A DNA stretch of 64,000 bases from UBA6489 sp942490775 (GCA_942490775.1 CALNYL010000009.1:310001-374000); one strand, 5' to 3'. Shown: positions 10,036 through 21,327, numbered from the stretch's first letter. The notes: generated by a model from the sequence alone, not told the origin. Numbers and translations: made by a program.

Positions 10036-12642
10036 ATGTCAGAAAATGAAAATAGCGAAAACTTAGAAAACGAAAATTCAGAAAATAAAAACATAGAACC
10101 AGAAAAACAGGAAGAAAATCAAAAAGATAATCAAGATGAGAAACAAGAAGAAAAACAAAATGGAAGACCTGTCGAAACAGCCTTAACATTTCAATGAGAT
10201 GAAGATAAAAATATATCCACAGAAATGGAGAATTGTTATATGGAATATGCCATGAGTGTAATAGTATCAAGAGCATTACCAGATATAAGAGATGGTATGA
10301 AACCAGTTCATAGAAGAATACTATTTGCAATGCAGGATTTGGGTTTAAGGTCAAGTGCTAAGTTTAGAAAATCTGCAACTGTTGTATGAGATGTACTTTG
10401 AAAATATCATCCTCATGGAGATTCTTCAGTTTATGAAGCTATGGTAAGAATGGCTCAAGATTTTAGTTTAAGATATCCTCTAGTTCATGGTCAGTGAAAT
10501 TTCTGATCAATGGACTGAGATAATGCAGCTGCTATGAGATATACCGAAGCTAAAATGACAAAAATAGCCGAGTATCTTATGAGTGATATAGAAAAGCAAA
10601 CAATAGATTGGAGAGATAACTATGATGCAACTAGAAAAGAACCATCTGTACTACCTACAAGATTGCCGACACTACTTATGAACTGAGTTATGTGAATAGC
10701 TGTATGAATGGCTACTAATATCCCTCCTCATAACTTATGAGAACTTATAGAGGCTATAGAGTATTTATTAAAAGTTCCTGATACTTGAGAAGTTACAGTA
10801 GGAGATTTGATGGAATATATAAAATGACCTGATTTTCCAACAGGGGCAGTAGTTTATGATAAAGAAGCTTTATTAAAAGCATATTCAACAGGTAGAGGTT
10901 CTATTATTATAAGATGAGTAGCCAAAATAGAAGAATGAAAAAAATGAAGACATTTTATAAATATTTCAGAAGTTCCTTATGGAATGAATAAGGCTAATTT
11001 TATAATAAAAGTAGCTGATCTTATTAGAGATAAAAAAATTGTCTGAATCAGTGATATAAGAGATGAATCAAATAAAGATGGTGTGAGAGTTATAGTAGAA
11101 TTAAAAAAAGATAGTTTTCCAAAAAAGATATTAAACCAACTTTATAAACTTACTACTCTACAGACAAGTTTTGGTTATAATATGATTTGACTTTGAGAAA
11201 GATGAACACAACCAAAATTACATAATTTAAAGGACTTTTTACTAGCATTTATAGACCATAGAAAAGAAGTTGTTACAAGAAGAACACAATATGAACTAAA
11301 TATAGCAGAAGCAAGAGCTCATATTTTAGAATGACTAAAAAAAGCACTAGACCACATTGATGAAATTATTAAACTAATAAGAGCATCTGACACAAAAGAA
11401 GATGCGAAAGTATCTTTGATGAGTTGATTTGATTTTTCAAATAAACAGGCAGAAGCTATATTAGAAATGAAACTTCAAAAATTAGCAGGGTTAGAAAGAC
11501 AAAAAATAGAAGATGAATTAAAAGAAAAATTAGACTTAATAACTGATTTAAAGGATATTCTAGAAAAACCTGAAAGAGTTATTGCTATAATTATAGAAGA
11601 ATTAGAATTTATAAAAGAAAAATTTGCTGATGAAAGAAGAACCCTTATAAATCCTTCTAAAGTATGAGAATTTAATGCTAAAGACACTATTCCGAATGAA
11701 GATATTGTTGTAGTATTTTCTAAAAATAGTTATGTAAAAAGATTAAAATCATCTTCTTTTAGAACTCAAAGAAGATGAGGAAAGTGAGTGGCTACAGGAA
11801 CAAAAGAAAATGATGAAATAAAACTATTAGTATCTACTACAAACCATGCAGATTTATTATTCTTTACTTCAAAGGGTAGAGTATTTAGTTTACCAGCATA
11901 TGAAATACCAGAAACTACAAGAATAGCCAAATGACAACCAATAATAAACTTAATAAATCTTCAAAAAGATGAAGAAATAGCTGCAATATTAGATATAACT
12001 AAAGAAGAAAATAAATATTTATTCTTTATATCTAGAAACGGTATAGTAAAAAAACTTGATATGGATTTAGTAAAAAATATAAGAGCCAATGGACTAAAAG
12101 TTGTTTGAGTAAAAGATGATGATGATTTAAGATGGGTGAAAACTACTACCTGAGAAGATAGTATATTCATAGCTACAAAAGAAGGTAAGGCTATACAATT
12201 TAATGAAAGTGATGTTAGACCTATGTGAAGAGCTGCAGCTTGAGTTAGATGAATAAGATTAAAAGATAAAGATAAGGTTATGGAAGTAGCTATCGTATGA
12301 GAAGATAAAGAGTTTGTATTCATAGTTACAGAGAAATGAATGTGAAAACTTTCAAGTATAGATGAATATAGAAATCAAAAAAGATGATGATCTTGAGTAA
12401 AAGCTATGGCAATAACTCCAAAAACATGAAAATTAATTTCTGCTAGCATTCTTACTGAGGAGGAAAAAAAGAGTTCTGATGTATTACTGATAAGTAAATG
12501 AGGACAAACTATTAGAATAAATCTAAAATGAATGAGAAAAACCTCAAGGGTTACTCAGGGGATTATATTAACAAAAATTAAAAAAGTTTCAGATAAGATA
12601 GTTAAGGCTTCTGTTATAAAAGAAAATGATGATGACGAATAA
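10036..12642 (+). CDS. gyrA: DNA gyrase subunit A
   Basis: 868 residues. Cuts and rejoins DNA and wraps it for negative supercoiling. N-terminal acidic Glu/Asn/Gln-rich extension (about 50 residues), then the winged-helix domain, catalytic Tyr169 (AMRYTEAKM), a long coiled coil (residues ~430-510) and a C-terminal propeller with the GyrA box QRRGGKG (578-584), which separates it from ParC. TGA encodes one Gly of that box. Start chosen at MSENENSE; an in-frame ATG 39 bp upstream would add a hydrophobic stretch unlike GyrA. Confidence 0.95.
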
Positions 12643-12687
12643 AAAGATAAAAAGCTGCGATTATAATCGTAGCTTTTTATCTTTTTA
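12642..12687 (+). terminator. Rho-independent terminator after gyrA
   Basis: AAAAGATAAAAAGCT...AGCTTTTTATCTTTT long stem with a T-rich end, beginning at the gyrA stop. The downstream arm overlaps the stop of a small minus-strand frame, so it may act in both directions. Confidence 0.85.
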
Positions 12688-12795
12688 TTTTCTGTTCAAA
12701 TGTTCAATCATCATATTTATTACTATATTATTTTCTTTGGTATAGTTTATGGCTTTTTGTATGGGTGGTTCTTGTTTAAAATAGTATTTTTTCAT
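12685..12795 (-). CDS. Possible 36-residue protein
   Basis: MKKYYFKQEPPIQKAINYTK... ending HLNRK, stop inside the gyrA terminator. No TGA codons and no recognised family. It is mixed-charge and helical-looking rather than random hydrophobic sequence, which is the only support. Confidence 0.3.
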   Translation of the reverse strand: MKKYYFKQEPPIQKAINYTKENNIVINMMIEHLNRK

Positions 12796-12844
12796 AAAAA
12801 AGGTTTAAAAATTAAAATATTTTTTATTTTAATTTTTAAGCAAA

Positions 12845-13576
12845 TTATTTTTCTGATTTACAGATATTAAATATTGTTTTCATTGTCTCATAAAATTCTC
12901 TATTTTCTATTAAGGTTCAAGTGAATACTTTGTTTAGATTTAGTATTAATACTTTGTTTTCATACATGGTTATGCTTGAATAAATTTTACCAAAAGTTTT
13001 AGGAAATATAGAGAGATTTCTGTACTCAGCTTCAGAATTTATTTTTAAAATTTCTTCATATTTTCATTTTGTGGATATGGCATTGCAAAAGATTTTATTA
13101 TTTGTTCTGTTTGCTATGAATTTGTCCATAAAGGTTTTTCAAAAGGCATTTTCTAAATCTTCGTGAGATCAAAATTCATAAAAATCTCATTTTATTTTTA
13201 GAAGCTCTGAGTATGCTTTTTTACAATTATCTAATCCGTCTATAAATGTAATCTTAGGTCGTGAAATTACATTTTTATTTTTTTCTCTAAGTAAAGGAAT
13301 TATATCGTCTAATATATTTCTTTTTTCTAATATATCATTATCTATTAACTTTTTAAAAATATCTATATCAGCCTCATAGTAACCAGTTTTTCATCTAAAA
13401 GATTTTTTTATAAATCATTTTCTCCAAAGATTATCTGCTATAAAATTTATAGTAGATTTTGGCATTTTTAGGTGTTTTCATATTTCAGAGCATGCAGAGA
13501 TTCAGTATTCAGTTAAATATAAAAATATTTTGTATTCTTTTGAATTGAATCAAAGTTTTAAAAATTGTTCTTTCAT
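12845..13576 (-). CDS. TrmB-type transcriptional regulator
   Basis: 243 residues. N-terminal winged helix-turn-helix (about residues 5-70: FNSKEYKIFLYLTEYGISAC, then SEIGKHLKMPKSTINFIADN and a wing GKTGYYEAD) as in TrmB/sugar-specific regulators, followed by an effector/dimer domain with FYEFGS. Divergent from the AlaX-type gene, with a 107-bp shared region that contains a perfect 16-bp palindrome 21 bp upstream of this start, a candidate operator. Ligand unknown. Confidence 0.75.
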
Positions 13577-13596
13577 TGACAATAATTGTTGATAGT

Positions 13597-13612
13597 TAAT
13601 ATGTACATATTA
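13597..13612. promoter_or_regulatory. Perfect 16-bp palindrome, candidate operator
   Basis: TAATATGTACATATTA lies between the divergent TrmB-type regulator (start 13576) and the AlaX-type gene (start 13684). The position fits autoregulation by the wHTH regulator. Confidence 0.55.
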
Positions 13613-13683
13613 TTGATTTTGTTTACATAGTCAATATTATGAACTCATCTAAAATGATAATATTATTTGATAACTTAATAATT

Positions 13684-14358
13684 ATGACTATTTGTAAATA
13701 CATGGAAGATACATATATCTTTGAAAATACTTCAAATATAGTTGAGGTATGAGAAAATGAATTTTGAAAATATATTATACTGGATGAAACAATTTTTTAT
13801 CCTCAATGATGATGACAACCTAGTGATGTATGAGAAATAAAAAGTGAGGAGAGAATTTTTTGTGTAGAAATGGTTAGGTTTGATGAAAATAAAGAAAAGA
13901 TTTATCACTATGGAAATTTTTCAGAATGAAATATTAGAGAATGAGAAAAAGTTTTTTGTTCTATAGATAAAGAAAAAAGAATCATAAATGCTAAAAATCA
14001 CTCAGCATGACATTTGCTTAGTATGGCAATTGGTAATATCTGATTAAAGCAAATTATTCCTCAAAAGGGTTTTCATTTTCCCAGATGAAGTTATGTAGAA
14101 TGTGATTGAATTCTAGAAGAAGAAAAAGAAAAAGTATTGGAAAAATTGAATATTGAATTGCAGAAACTAATTTCTAAAAATATAAATTTAAAAGTTAATA
14201 ATGATAATCCATTATCAAGGAGAGTTATTTTTGAAGGCTATGAAGAAAGCGGATGTTGAGGAACTCATGTAAAAAATACTTCTGAGATTTGAAGTATTTT
14301 AGTGACAAAGATAAAAACTAGAAAATGAAAAACTAAGTTTAGTTATAAGGTTTTATAG
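13684..14358 (+). CDS. AlaX-type alanyl-tRNA editing protein
   Basis: 224 residues, a free-standing editing domain related to the C-terminal part of alanyl-tRNA synthetase. It would hydrolyse mischarged Ser- or Gly-tRNA(Ala). Zinc-site residues are visible: His106 and His110 (HSAGHLL), Cys191 and His195 (GCGGTHV). The N-terminal FYPQGGGQPSD motif is typical. TGA encodes Gly in GGGQ and in GCGG. An in-frame ATG 30 bp upstream exists, but the family N-terminus fits the chosen start better. Editing matters in a cell with a second glycine tRNA, though that link is speculation. Confidence 0.85.
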
Positions 14359-14516
14359 TTTTTCTAAAATCTTTTCTAACTTTCAACTTAAAGAATAAGG
14401 TAAAAACTGATTTTTTGCAAAATTATTTACAAAAAAACAGGATATTTTGTAAAAATATTTATGGAATGTCTGTTTTGTTTGTAATTTAGTTTTTTGAAAA
14501 TATAAATTTTTTTGGT

Positions 14517-14543
14517 AGATACAAGGCAATGTCTTGTCTCTAC
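14517..14543. repeat. Hairpin repeat C, copy
   Basis: AGATACAAGGCAATGTCTTG then TCTCTAC: an imperfect CAAGGCA/TGTCTTG hairpin ending in CTCTAC, the hallmark shared with 19340, 54874 and 59858. It overlaps the last codons of the pseudouridine synthase gene. Confidence 0.45.
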
Positions 14544-15472
14544 TGATTTTTCCATTTATCAACAATTTTTTTCATATCACTTTTCAACTCCCCCACAAAC
14601 TCCACCTCTTTTCCATATAAATCTAAAATCAACCTATGAGCATGTAGAGCTTGTCTATTAAGTCAATATTTTAGAAAAACCTCTTTATTTACTTTTTCAT
14701 TTCCATAAACTTTGTCTCATAGTATGGGATATCATATGGAGGCCATATGTACTCTTATTTGATGAGTTCTTCCTGTTTCTATTTTTATTTTCACTAGAGT
14801 GTATTTGTTATCTATGTATTTTATAACTTCTCATCATGATAGTGCAATTTTAGGATTTATAGGATTTTGAGTAGTCATTTTTATTCTATTATTTGGGTCT
14901 CTGCCTATGAAGCTTTCTATTTTAAATACTTTATCTTTTATTATTCAATTTACTACAGCTAAATAATACTTATTTATTTGTCTATTTTTTATAATGTCTG
15001 CTAAATAATTCATCATCTTATCTGTTTTTGCTACCATTATTACTCAGGAAGTATCTTTGTCTAATCTGTGGACTATTCAGGGTCTATTTACTCATCAGAT
15101 ACTAGGTAAATTTCATTTGCAGTGATAAAGTATGGCATTTACTAGAGTTCCGCTTTTTCCTCATTCTCAAGGTACAGGATGAACATTTACACTAGCATCT
15201 TTGTTTATTACTATAATTTCACTATCCTCATAAATAATATCAAGTTTAATATTTTCCGCTTTTATATCTAGGATTTCTTGTTTTATTTCTAGTTTTATTT
15301 CATCTTTATTCTTTATTTTTATATTTTTAGTTATTGTTTTTCTGTTTATTTTTAGTTGTCCTCTATCAATCATTTTTTGAATATAGCTTCTTGAAAAATC
15401 TGAAAAGAGAGTTGATAAATACATATCAACTCTCTTTGCTTTATCAAGAATTACTGAAAAATTATAGTTCAT
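14540..15472 (-). CDS. RluD/RluC-type 23S rRNA pseudouridine synthase
   Basis: 310 residues. N-terminal S4 RNA-binding domain (residues ~12-75; FSRSYIQKMIDRGQLKIN), then the catalytic domain with HRLDKDTSG, Asp138 being the nucleophile, and ETGRTHQIRVHM. Family length is normal. Probably modifies 23S rRNA; the exact site cannot be told from sequence. A second member of the family is at 20257-21243. Confidence 0.88.
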
Positions 15473-15502
15473 TTTTTTAGAAAATTAATCTCTATCATGT
15501 TC

Positions 15503-15530
15503 TCTCTTCCTTTAGTATTAAAGGAAGAGA
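15503..15530. repeat. Dispersed repeat A-type hairpin, copy 3
   Basis: TCTCTTCCTTTA/TAAAGGAAGAGA perfect 12-bp stem with a 4-nt loop, just upstream of the pseudouridine synthase start. GATGGATTATTAAG, resembling the repeat A flank, follows near 15560. Confidence 0.6.
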
Positions 15531-15692
15531 TTTTACGAAGTGTATCCTTTAGGGCAGAGATGGATTATTAAGATAGATTAAGCCTATTTGAAAAATTAGA
15601 ATATTAGATTATCAGAGAATGCTTTTACAAAAGCAAATAAACAAAAAATATCTTTTATTAAATTCCAATTTTCTAAGTTGGACTAGTATGGA

Positions 15693-16094
15693 TTATAATC
15701 CTAGATTTTTTTTGATATCATCAATTTTGCTTTCATCTTCATTTTTCTTTGCATTATTTTCTTCTTCTGCTACATATAAATCTCCTAATTGTATCCGCTC
15801 AGTTTGTTGTTTTACTAGAAGTTTTTTTATATCTTCTGGGTGTTCTTTGCTTAGGCTTTTAAATTTTTCTCTTTCTTCAACAAATACTTTTTTTAGTTCA
15901 TCGAATTGAAACTGTGAAAGGGTTGGTGCGGCATCTACTACTCTCTTTTTTTCCATAGTGTTAAGAGATAGAGAGTGTTTTAGTAAATCTAAAAATTCAT
16001 CAGTATCTACTTTTACACTTTTTGAGTGCTTATCTAAAAGCTTTTTTACAACGATGTCTACCCCTTCTTCAGTTATTGAAATATTTGTTGTCAT
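15693..16094 (-). CDS. Hypothetical soluble alpha-helical protein
   Basis: 133 residues (MTTNISITEEGVDIVVKKLL...). Mostly charged helix, with an acidic C-terminus (EEENNAKKNEDESKIDD). No family recognised; no signal peptide or membrane segment. It contains no TGA and has only three glycines. Bounded by short intergenic gaps, so probably its own transcript. Confidence 0.6.
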   Translation of the reverse strand: MTTNISITEEGVDIVVKKLLDKHSKSVKVDTDEFLDLLKHSLSLNTMEKKRVVDAAPTLSQFQFDELKKVFVEEREKFKSLSKEHPEDIKKLLVKQQTERIQLGDLYVAEEENNAKKNEDESKIDDIKKNLGL

Positions 16095-16228
16095 GTTTTA
16101 ATGATGATTATTATTTAAAATAATATCGTAATTATAATGCTTTTTTTAATAAATCAACTTTTCATTTAATAAAAAAAATATATTATATAGATGTTAGGAG
16201 AAAATTTTATTTATTTCTTAGAAAAAAT

Positions 16229-16789
16229 ATGTCTGTATTCAAAACAAAAGCTGTTGTATTAAAAATAGATAAGATTAATAAATGAGATTTTATATATACT
16301 ATTTTGACTTATGATTTTTGAAAGATTAGGGTGAGTAAGAAAAAATATAAAAAAGAAAAGAGTTTAGATTTAGGGTATATTGTAAATTGTGAGATAAGAA
16401 CTAGTAATATTTGAAATATACATAAGATATGAAATATAAAGATTGTTTCGGAGTTTTCTTATGAGTGTAAGGGGTTTTCTGAAATAAGTTCTTTTTTAGA
16501 GTTACTTGCTTTGGTAAATAATAATATTCCAGAGAGAGTAATTGTTTTTGAGATTTTTAATATTATAGAGTCAATAAATATATATAAAAATATTACTAAA
16601 GATAAGATAACTCTTTCGAAAATAAAAGTATTAAATAAGCTTTGAGTGTTGAAACTAGAACATAAAAATGAAACTGTTCAAAGGATTTTGAAATTTATAG
16701 ATCAAAATTATATAAAAAATATACTGAGATTAACTTGAATAACTGATAGTATGAAAATGGAACTTGAGAGGGTTGCTGTGAAAATTTAG
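16229..16789 (+). CDS. RecO-like DNA repair protein (tentative)
   Basis: 186 residues. The N-terminus (FKTKAVVLKIDKINKGDFIY, then TILTYDFGKIRVSKKKYKK) follows the OB-fold layout of RecO, with a helical C-terminal part. It is shorter than typical RecO and I do not see the C4 zinc motif, so the call is tentative. RecO loads RecA, and recA is about 10 kb away. Confidence 0.5.
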
Positions 16790-16800
16790 CCACTAAATAT

Positions 16801-16886
16801 TACCTCTCTCCTGAATCCTCTCCCCTTATCAGGGGAAAGGGGAACAAATTACAGCCTCTTTCTCCTGAGAAGGAGAAAGAATTCAA
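16801..16886. repeat. Repeat A-related double hairpin
   Basis: Two GC-richer hairpins: CCCCTTATCAGGGG and CTCTTTCTCCT/AGGAGAAAGA. They are purine/pyrimidine-rich like the other A-type hairpins and lie between two genes on the plus strand. Confidence 0.5.
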
Positions 16887-16926
16887 GATAGAGGTATTAA
16901 AATAATACCTAACTAAACCAAAAACT

Positions 16927-17823
16927 ATGTCACTAAAAAGAGCTGATATAAAAGTATGATTTGCTTGTAATAATCAATGTGATTTTTGTGTGCAGTGAGA
17001 TAAGAGAAAGAAGTTTAAACAAAGGACTTTGGATGAGATAAAAGAAATACTAGAAAGGGAATATAAATATTGAGCAAGGGCTTTAGTTTTTACTTGAGGA
17101 GAGCCAACTATACATACTAAGTTACCAGAAGCTGTAGAGTATGCTAAAAAGCTTTGATATAAACAAATGCAAATTCAGTCAAATGGAACTAGATTTCAAG
17201 ATATGGATTATGTAAAAAAACTTATAGAATCTTGAGTTAACGAGTTTAGTCCTGCTATCCACTGATTTAAAGCAGAAACACATGACCAGCAGGTAAAACA
17301 TCCGTGAGCTTGGAATAAAGTGGTTAAATGAATTATAAACCTAAGAAAGCTAAGACAAAAAATAATAATAAATTCTGTTGTAACAAAAAGTAATTATCAG
17401 GAGTTTCCTGAACTTTCTGCCTTACTTATAAAGCTGTGAGTAAGCCAGTTTCAGTTTGCTTTTGTTCATATACTTTGAAGTGCTGATAAAAATAAAGATA
17501 TTGTTGTGCCTAAAAAAACAGATGCTTTGCCTTATATAAAAAAATGACTTGATTTAGCTAGAAAAGCTTGAATCCCTGCTTTTACAGAGGCTATTCCATA
17601 TTGTCTAATGCAGTGATATGAAGAACATATTGCTGAACAAATTATTCCTGAAACTTCTATATCTGATGCGGAAGATAGGGTTGATAATTATTCTGAGTAT
17701 AGATGGAATGAGGGGAAAGCAAAAAGAGAGGAGTGTAAAAAATGTAGTAAATATAAAATATGTGAATGACCATGGAAAGAATATCCAGAAATATATGGAT
17801 GGGAAGAATTTGTGCCAGTATAA
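16927..17823 (+). CDS. Radical SAM protein
   Basis: 298 residues. CxxxCxxC at Cys14, Cys18 and Cys21 (ACNNQCDFC) binds the 4Fe-4S cluster; FTGGEPT is the SAM-binding GGE motif. A C-terminal cysteine group (EECKKCSKYKICEG) suggests an auxiliary cluster or SPASM-like end. TGA supplies the first Gly of GGE. The substrate cannot be assigned; the size and C-terminal Cys pattern resemble small radical SAM/SPASM proteins common in CPR genomes. Confidence 0.8.
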
Positions 17824-17837
17824 AATTAGTAACTTTT

Positions 17838-17890
17838 AATAATCCATCCCTGAATCCCTTACCTTTCATACGAAAGGAAGGGGGATACAA
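17838..17890. repeat. Dispersed repeat A, copy 5
   Basis: AATAATCCATCCCTGAATCC then CTTACCTTTCATACGAAAGG and AAGGGG. The central CCTTTC-atac-GAAAGG hairpin and the AATCCATCC flank match copies 1 and 2. Confidence 0.65.
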
Positions 17891-17914
17891 GTCGTTTTCT
17901 TATAAAAAAACTTG

Positions 17915-17974
17915 CATATTTTATAATACACTATAATATAATGCTATATATTTTGTAATGTACTATAAAATATG
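17915..17974. promoter_or_regulatory. 16-bp inverted repeat containing the ATPase start codon
   Basis: Left arm 17915-17930 (CATATTTTATAATACA) pairs with right arm 17959-17974 (TGTACTATAAAATATG) at 15 of 16 positions. The last three bases of the right arm are the start ATG (17972-17974). The 28-nt loop is AT-rich. It parallels the repeat at 7738-7791. Confidence 0.6.
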
Positions 17975-19180
17975 GATAAAATTCTATTATATTCTGAGGA
18001 AAAAATAAATGAAGTAAGTACGGATTTCAAGAGATATTTGTTTGATGAAATATTAGATAATAATAATAAAATAATTGGAGTTATAGGGTTAAGATGAATC
18101 TGAAAAACTACAATTTTACTTCAAATAGCTAGAAAAAAAGAAAATTCTGTATATTTTTCAATGGATTCATCATTTGTTATATGAAAATCCATATTTTCTA
18201 TAGTAGAAATTTTGAGTAAAACATATTGAATTAAGAACTTTTTTATAGATGAAATTCATAAATATAGAAATTGGCAACAAGATTTAAAAACTATCTATGA
18301 TTTTTTAGATGTAAAAATTATCTTTTCCTGAAGCTCTAGTATAGACCTAATAAAGTGAAATTATGATTTATCAAGAAGAGGTAAATTATTTAAGCTAGAA
18401 AAATTTAGTTTTTTAGAATATTTAGATTTTAAATATAATATTTCTTTGCCTAGCTATACTATAAAAGAGGTACTAAGAAATTCATCTAGAATAAGTTTTG
18501 AAATATTTAAAAATCAAAAAAATATTTTAGATTTATTTAAAGAATATTTAGAAATATGAGAGTTGGGTTTTTCTATTGAGATAGATAAAAAAGACTATTC
18601 TGAGAAGTTAGAAAATATTATCAATAAAATAATTTATGAGGATATTTCAGGTTTTTATAATCTTAAAACTGAAAATATTTCTTATTTTTTTGAAATTATA
18701 AAATTTATAGCAAATTCTTCTCCCTCTCAAATAAATTATTCAAGTATTGCAAAACTTTTAAATACAACAAGCAACACTATAAAAAGTTATGTGGAAATAT
18801 TAATAGAAATATGATTTCTAAATGCTATGGGTAAGAGCTGAAAAATATCTGTAAATCTAAGGAAAACAAAAAAAATATATTTTGAAATGCAGAATTTTAT
18901 GCAAATATTTTTTGACAGTATAAATGTAGATAGTTATATATGAGTACTTAGGGAAAGCTTTATAGCTTCGATTTTACAAAAAAAATGAAAAATATTTTAT
19001 CCAAGTAAATGAGATATAGAATTTATCCTAGATAATAGAAATTATATATTTGAGATATGATGAAAAAATAAAACTCTAAAACAAATAAAAAATCTAGAAA
19101 ATGCTTTTGTAATAGCAGATAATATAGAAATATGAACTGATAAAAAAATACCTATATGGTTATTTGGTTTTATTGTTTAA
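17972..19180 (+). CDS. AAA ATPase, DUF4143/archaeal type
   Basis: 402 residues. Walker A GLRGIGKTT (39-47), Walker B FFIDEIHK (90-97), sensor region IIFSGSSS, then FSFLEYLDF, a winged-helix segment (SIAKLLNTTSNTIKSYVEIL) and a C-terminal DUF4143-like domain with GDIEFILDNRNYIFEIG, resembling a PD-(D/E)xK-type core. These ATPases are common in CPR bacteria and archaea and their role is not settled. TGA encodes both P-loop-region glycines. The start codon sits inside an inverted repeat. Confidence 0.8.
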
Positions 19181-19209
19181 GGGATAAAGCATGGTCGGAC
19201 AGTTAAATC

Positions 19210-19276
19210 AGGCCAAACACAAGGTATTGCACCTACAATCCTATTTTCTAGTGTAGAGGGGAATCTTGTGTTCATA
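19210..19276. repeat. Repeat C element, copy 1
   Basis: Left end AGGCCAAACACAAGGTATTG and right end (reverse complement) AGTATGAACACAAGATTCCC form an imperfect terminal inverted repeat about 67 bp overall. The same structure occurs at 54873-54940. Non-coding. Confidence 0.6.
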
Positions 19277-19329
19277 CTATAAAATTTAATAACAAAACTA
19301 TTTTATTTTAACCGTACATCTGTGTTCAA

Positions 19330-19358
19330 AAGACACCATAAATGGGTGTCTCTACAAA
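19330..19358. repeat. Repeat C-type hairpin
   Basis: AAGACACCATAAATGGGTGT then CTCTACA: a GACACC/GGGTGTC hairpin with the CTCTACA ending shared by the repeat C family. Confidence 0.5.
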
Positions 19359-19373
19359 CATAATTCTTAAAAC

Positions 19374-20153
19374 ATGAAAAACAAAAAATACACAATAATA
19401 ATCCTCTCTCTAACCCTTATTTTAATACTCTGAATATTTCTTATAATAAAAGAAGAGAAAAAAGAAACCTGAGAAAATTTAATAACAATATTTCAGGATG
19501 AAGGGATAAAGTTCTTACAAACTAAAACTAAAAATATTTCAATTATAGACATTGATTTAGATAAATATTGAGTGTCTTTTTGATGATTAGAAAAAGATGA
19601 TGATTTTTATAAAAAATATTATGCTTTAGATTATCTAAAAAGATTAAATGATGAAAAAGTGTTTGCGGTAGTAAACTGACAATTTTTTCTTGATGTAAAA
19701 AGTGAGAGAACAGGACTTAGTTTTCCAGTAAAAAGCGATTATAAAATTTACACAGAATATTCAGACAATGAAATAATAAAAAGAACTCTATATATCAATA
19801 ATGAAGATAGAGCTTTTATAGTGGACTGATATGATGAAAAAGATTTAAAAAATCCTGACAATAGGGAAGTAATGGTAGCCTTTGACCCAAATGTTAATGC
19901 TAGAGGAGATTCAAATATTTGAAGGTCTTATATTTGATTAAAGTGAGAAAAAAATATGATTTTTTTTGTAGCTGATAATTTGAGTCAAAAAGAAATGGAA
20001 GCAATTATACGGAATTATTGAGTTATTTGGAGTGATATTATTATGCTTGATTGATGACCGTCTTCACAGTTTGCTACAAAATTAGAAGATAAGAATTATT
20101 ACTGAAAATGGGGAGTTCCCCAGTTTAATTTGATTTATAGATACAATAAATAA
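19374..20153 (+). CDS. Phosphodiester glycosidase-like (NAGPA/DUF2233) exported protein
   Basis: 259 residues. N-terminal membrane anchor (about residues 5-24, IIILSLTLILILGIFLI), then an extracellular domain with VNGQFF and LDGGPSSQF, the signature pair of the NAGPA/DUF2233 family that cleaves sugar-phosphodiester bonds. TGA encodes both glycines of LDGG. Likely acts on cell-envelope glycans; substrate unknown. Confidence 0.75.
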
Positions 20154-20256
20154 ATGAAAAAATAATAATACATTCACTGACAAGTTTTTTTTACAAATAA
20201 TTTTTGGTATAAAACATTGCAATATTTCGCTTAAATATTATTTATAAAATTTGTTT

Positions 20257-21243
20257 TTATTTTCCGAATATAAGGTTTTTAGTATCTCATTTTTCTTCTC
20301 ATATTAGTTCCATTTGTTTTTTTATTCCATAGTGGAAAAATGATAATTTAAAAGCATGGAGGGCTTGTCTTTTTAGTCAAAAATTATTTGATATATAGGA
20401 GTTTAGTTTTTTGTTTCAATATTTATTGTCTCAAATTATAGGGCATCAGATACTTGCTAGGTGGACTCTTATTTGGTGCATTCTTCATGTTTCTATTACT
20501 ACTTCTAGTTTAGAGATTTGTTCTTCTCAGAGTTTGGTTTTTAGATTATGAGTAGATAATAGTTTATAGTGAGTAATAGCTGTTTGTCATTTTTCTGATA
20601 TTTGAACTTTGTTTTCATTTTTAGCATTTTCTATTCTTAATAAATTCTTTTTTATTGTTCAATTTTTTCTTGAGGGTTTTCAGAATACATAAGCTATGTA
20701 TGTTTTTTGGATTTTTTGATGTTCTTTGAAGTCTCTTACTAGTTTGCTTAGTATATCTTTTTGTTTGGCTATAAGTAAGATTCAAGAGGTATCTCTGTCT
20801 ATTCTATGAACTAGGGAAGGGGAGAATGTTAAGCTGTTATAATTTTCTCATAGATAGTCTCTAACCTGTTCTATTATAGATATTTCTTTTGTTTTATGGT
20901 TTCATGGGTGTACATTTATATGCGGTTTTTTGTTTATAACTAGTAAATAATTATCCTCATAAATTATGTCTTTTTTATTTAGTTTCTTTTTTATGTTGTT
21001 ATCTAAGACTTTATTTTTTTTATTATTGGATAGTTCTTTGAATTCTTCGTTTATTAAAAATATTTTTACTTCATCTCAGATTTGTAGTTTGTAAGAGATA
21101 TCTTGCTTTTTAGAGTTTATTTTTACTTTTTTTGTTCTATTTAGCTTGTAAATAAAGCTCATACTAGAATTTTTTAGTAGTTTTTTGAGAAACCTATCAA
21201 GTCTCTGATTTGAGTCATTTTCTGTGATTTTAAATATTTTCAT
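20257..21243 (-). CDS. RluC-type 23S rRNA pseudouridine synthase
   Basis: 328 residues. S4 domain at the N-terminus (NQRLDRFLKKLL), catalytic motif LVHRIDRDTSG with Asp149, and ETGRMHQIRVHL. Paralogous to the gene at 14540-15472 and somewhat longer, because of a lysine-rich linker (residues ~65-92). Follows two pilin-like genes on the same strand after an 84-bp gap. Confidence 0.87.
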
Positions 21244-21327
21244 AAATTATTTTTATATTTATTTAGAAAATTAATAATATTCAAATTTATAATTTTCCAT
21301 TCTTGTTGAAAAGGATTGATTATTATT

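Noticed and set aside
14383..14565. 60-codon minus-strand frame after the AlaX-type gene
   Set aside because: Overlaps the end of the pseudouridine synthase gene in another frame and the hairpin at 14517; composition is that of AT-rich noise.
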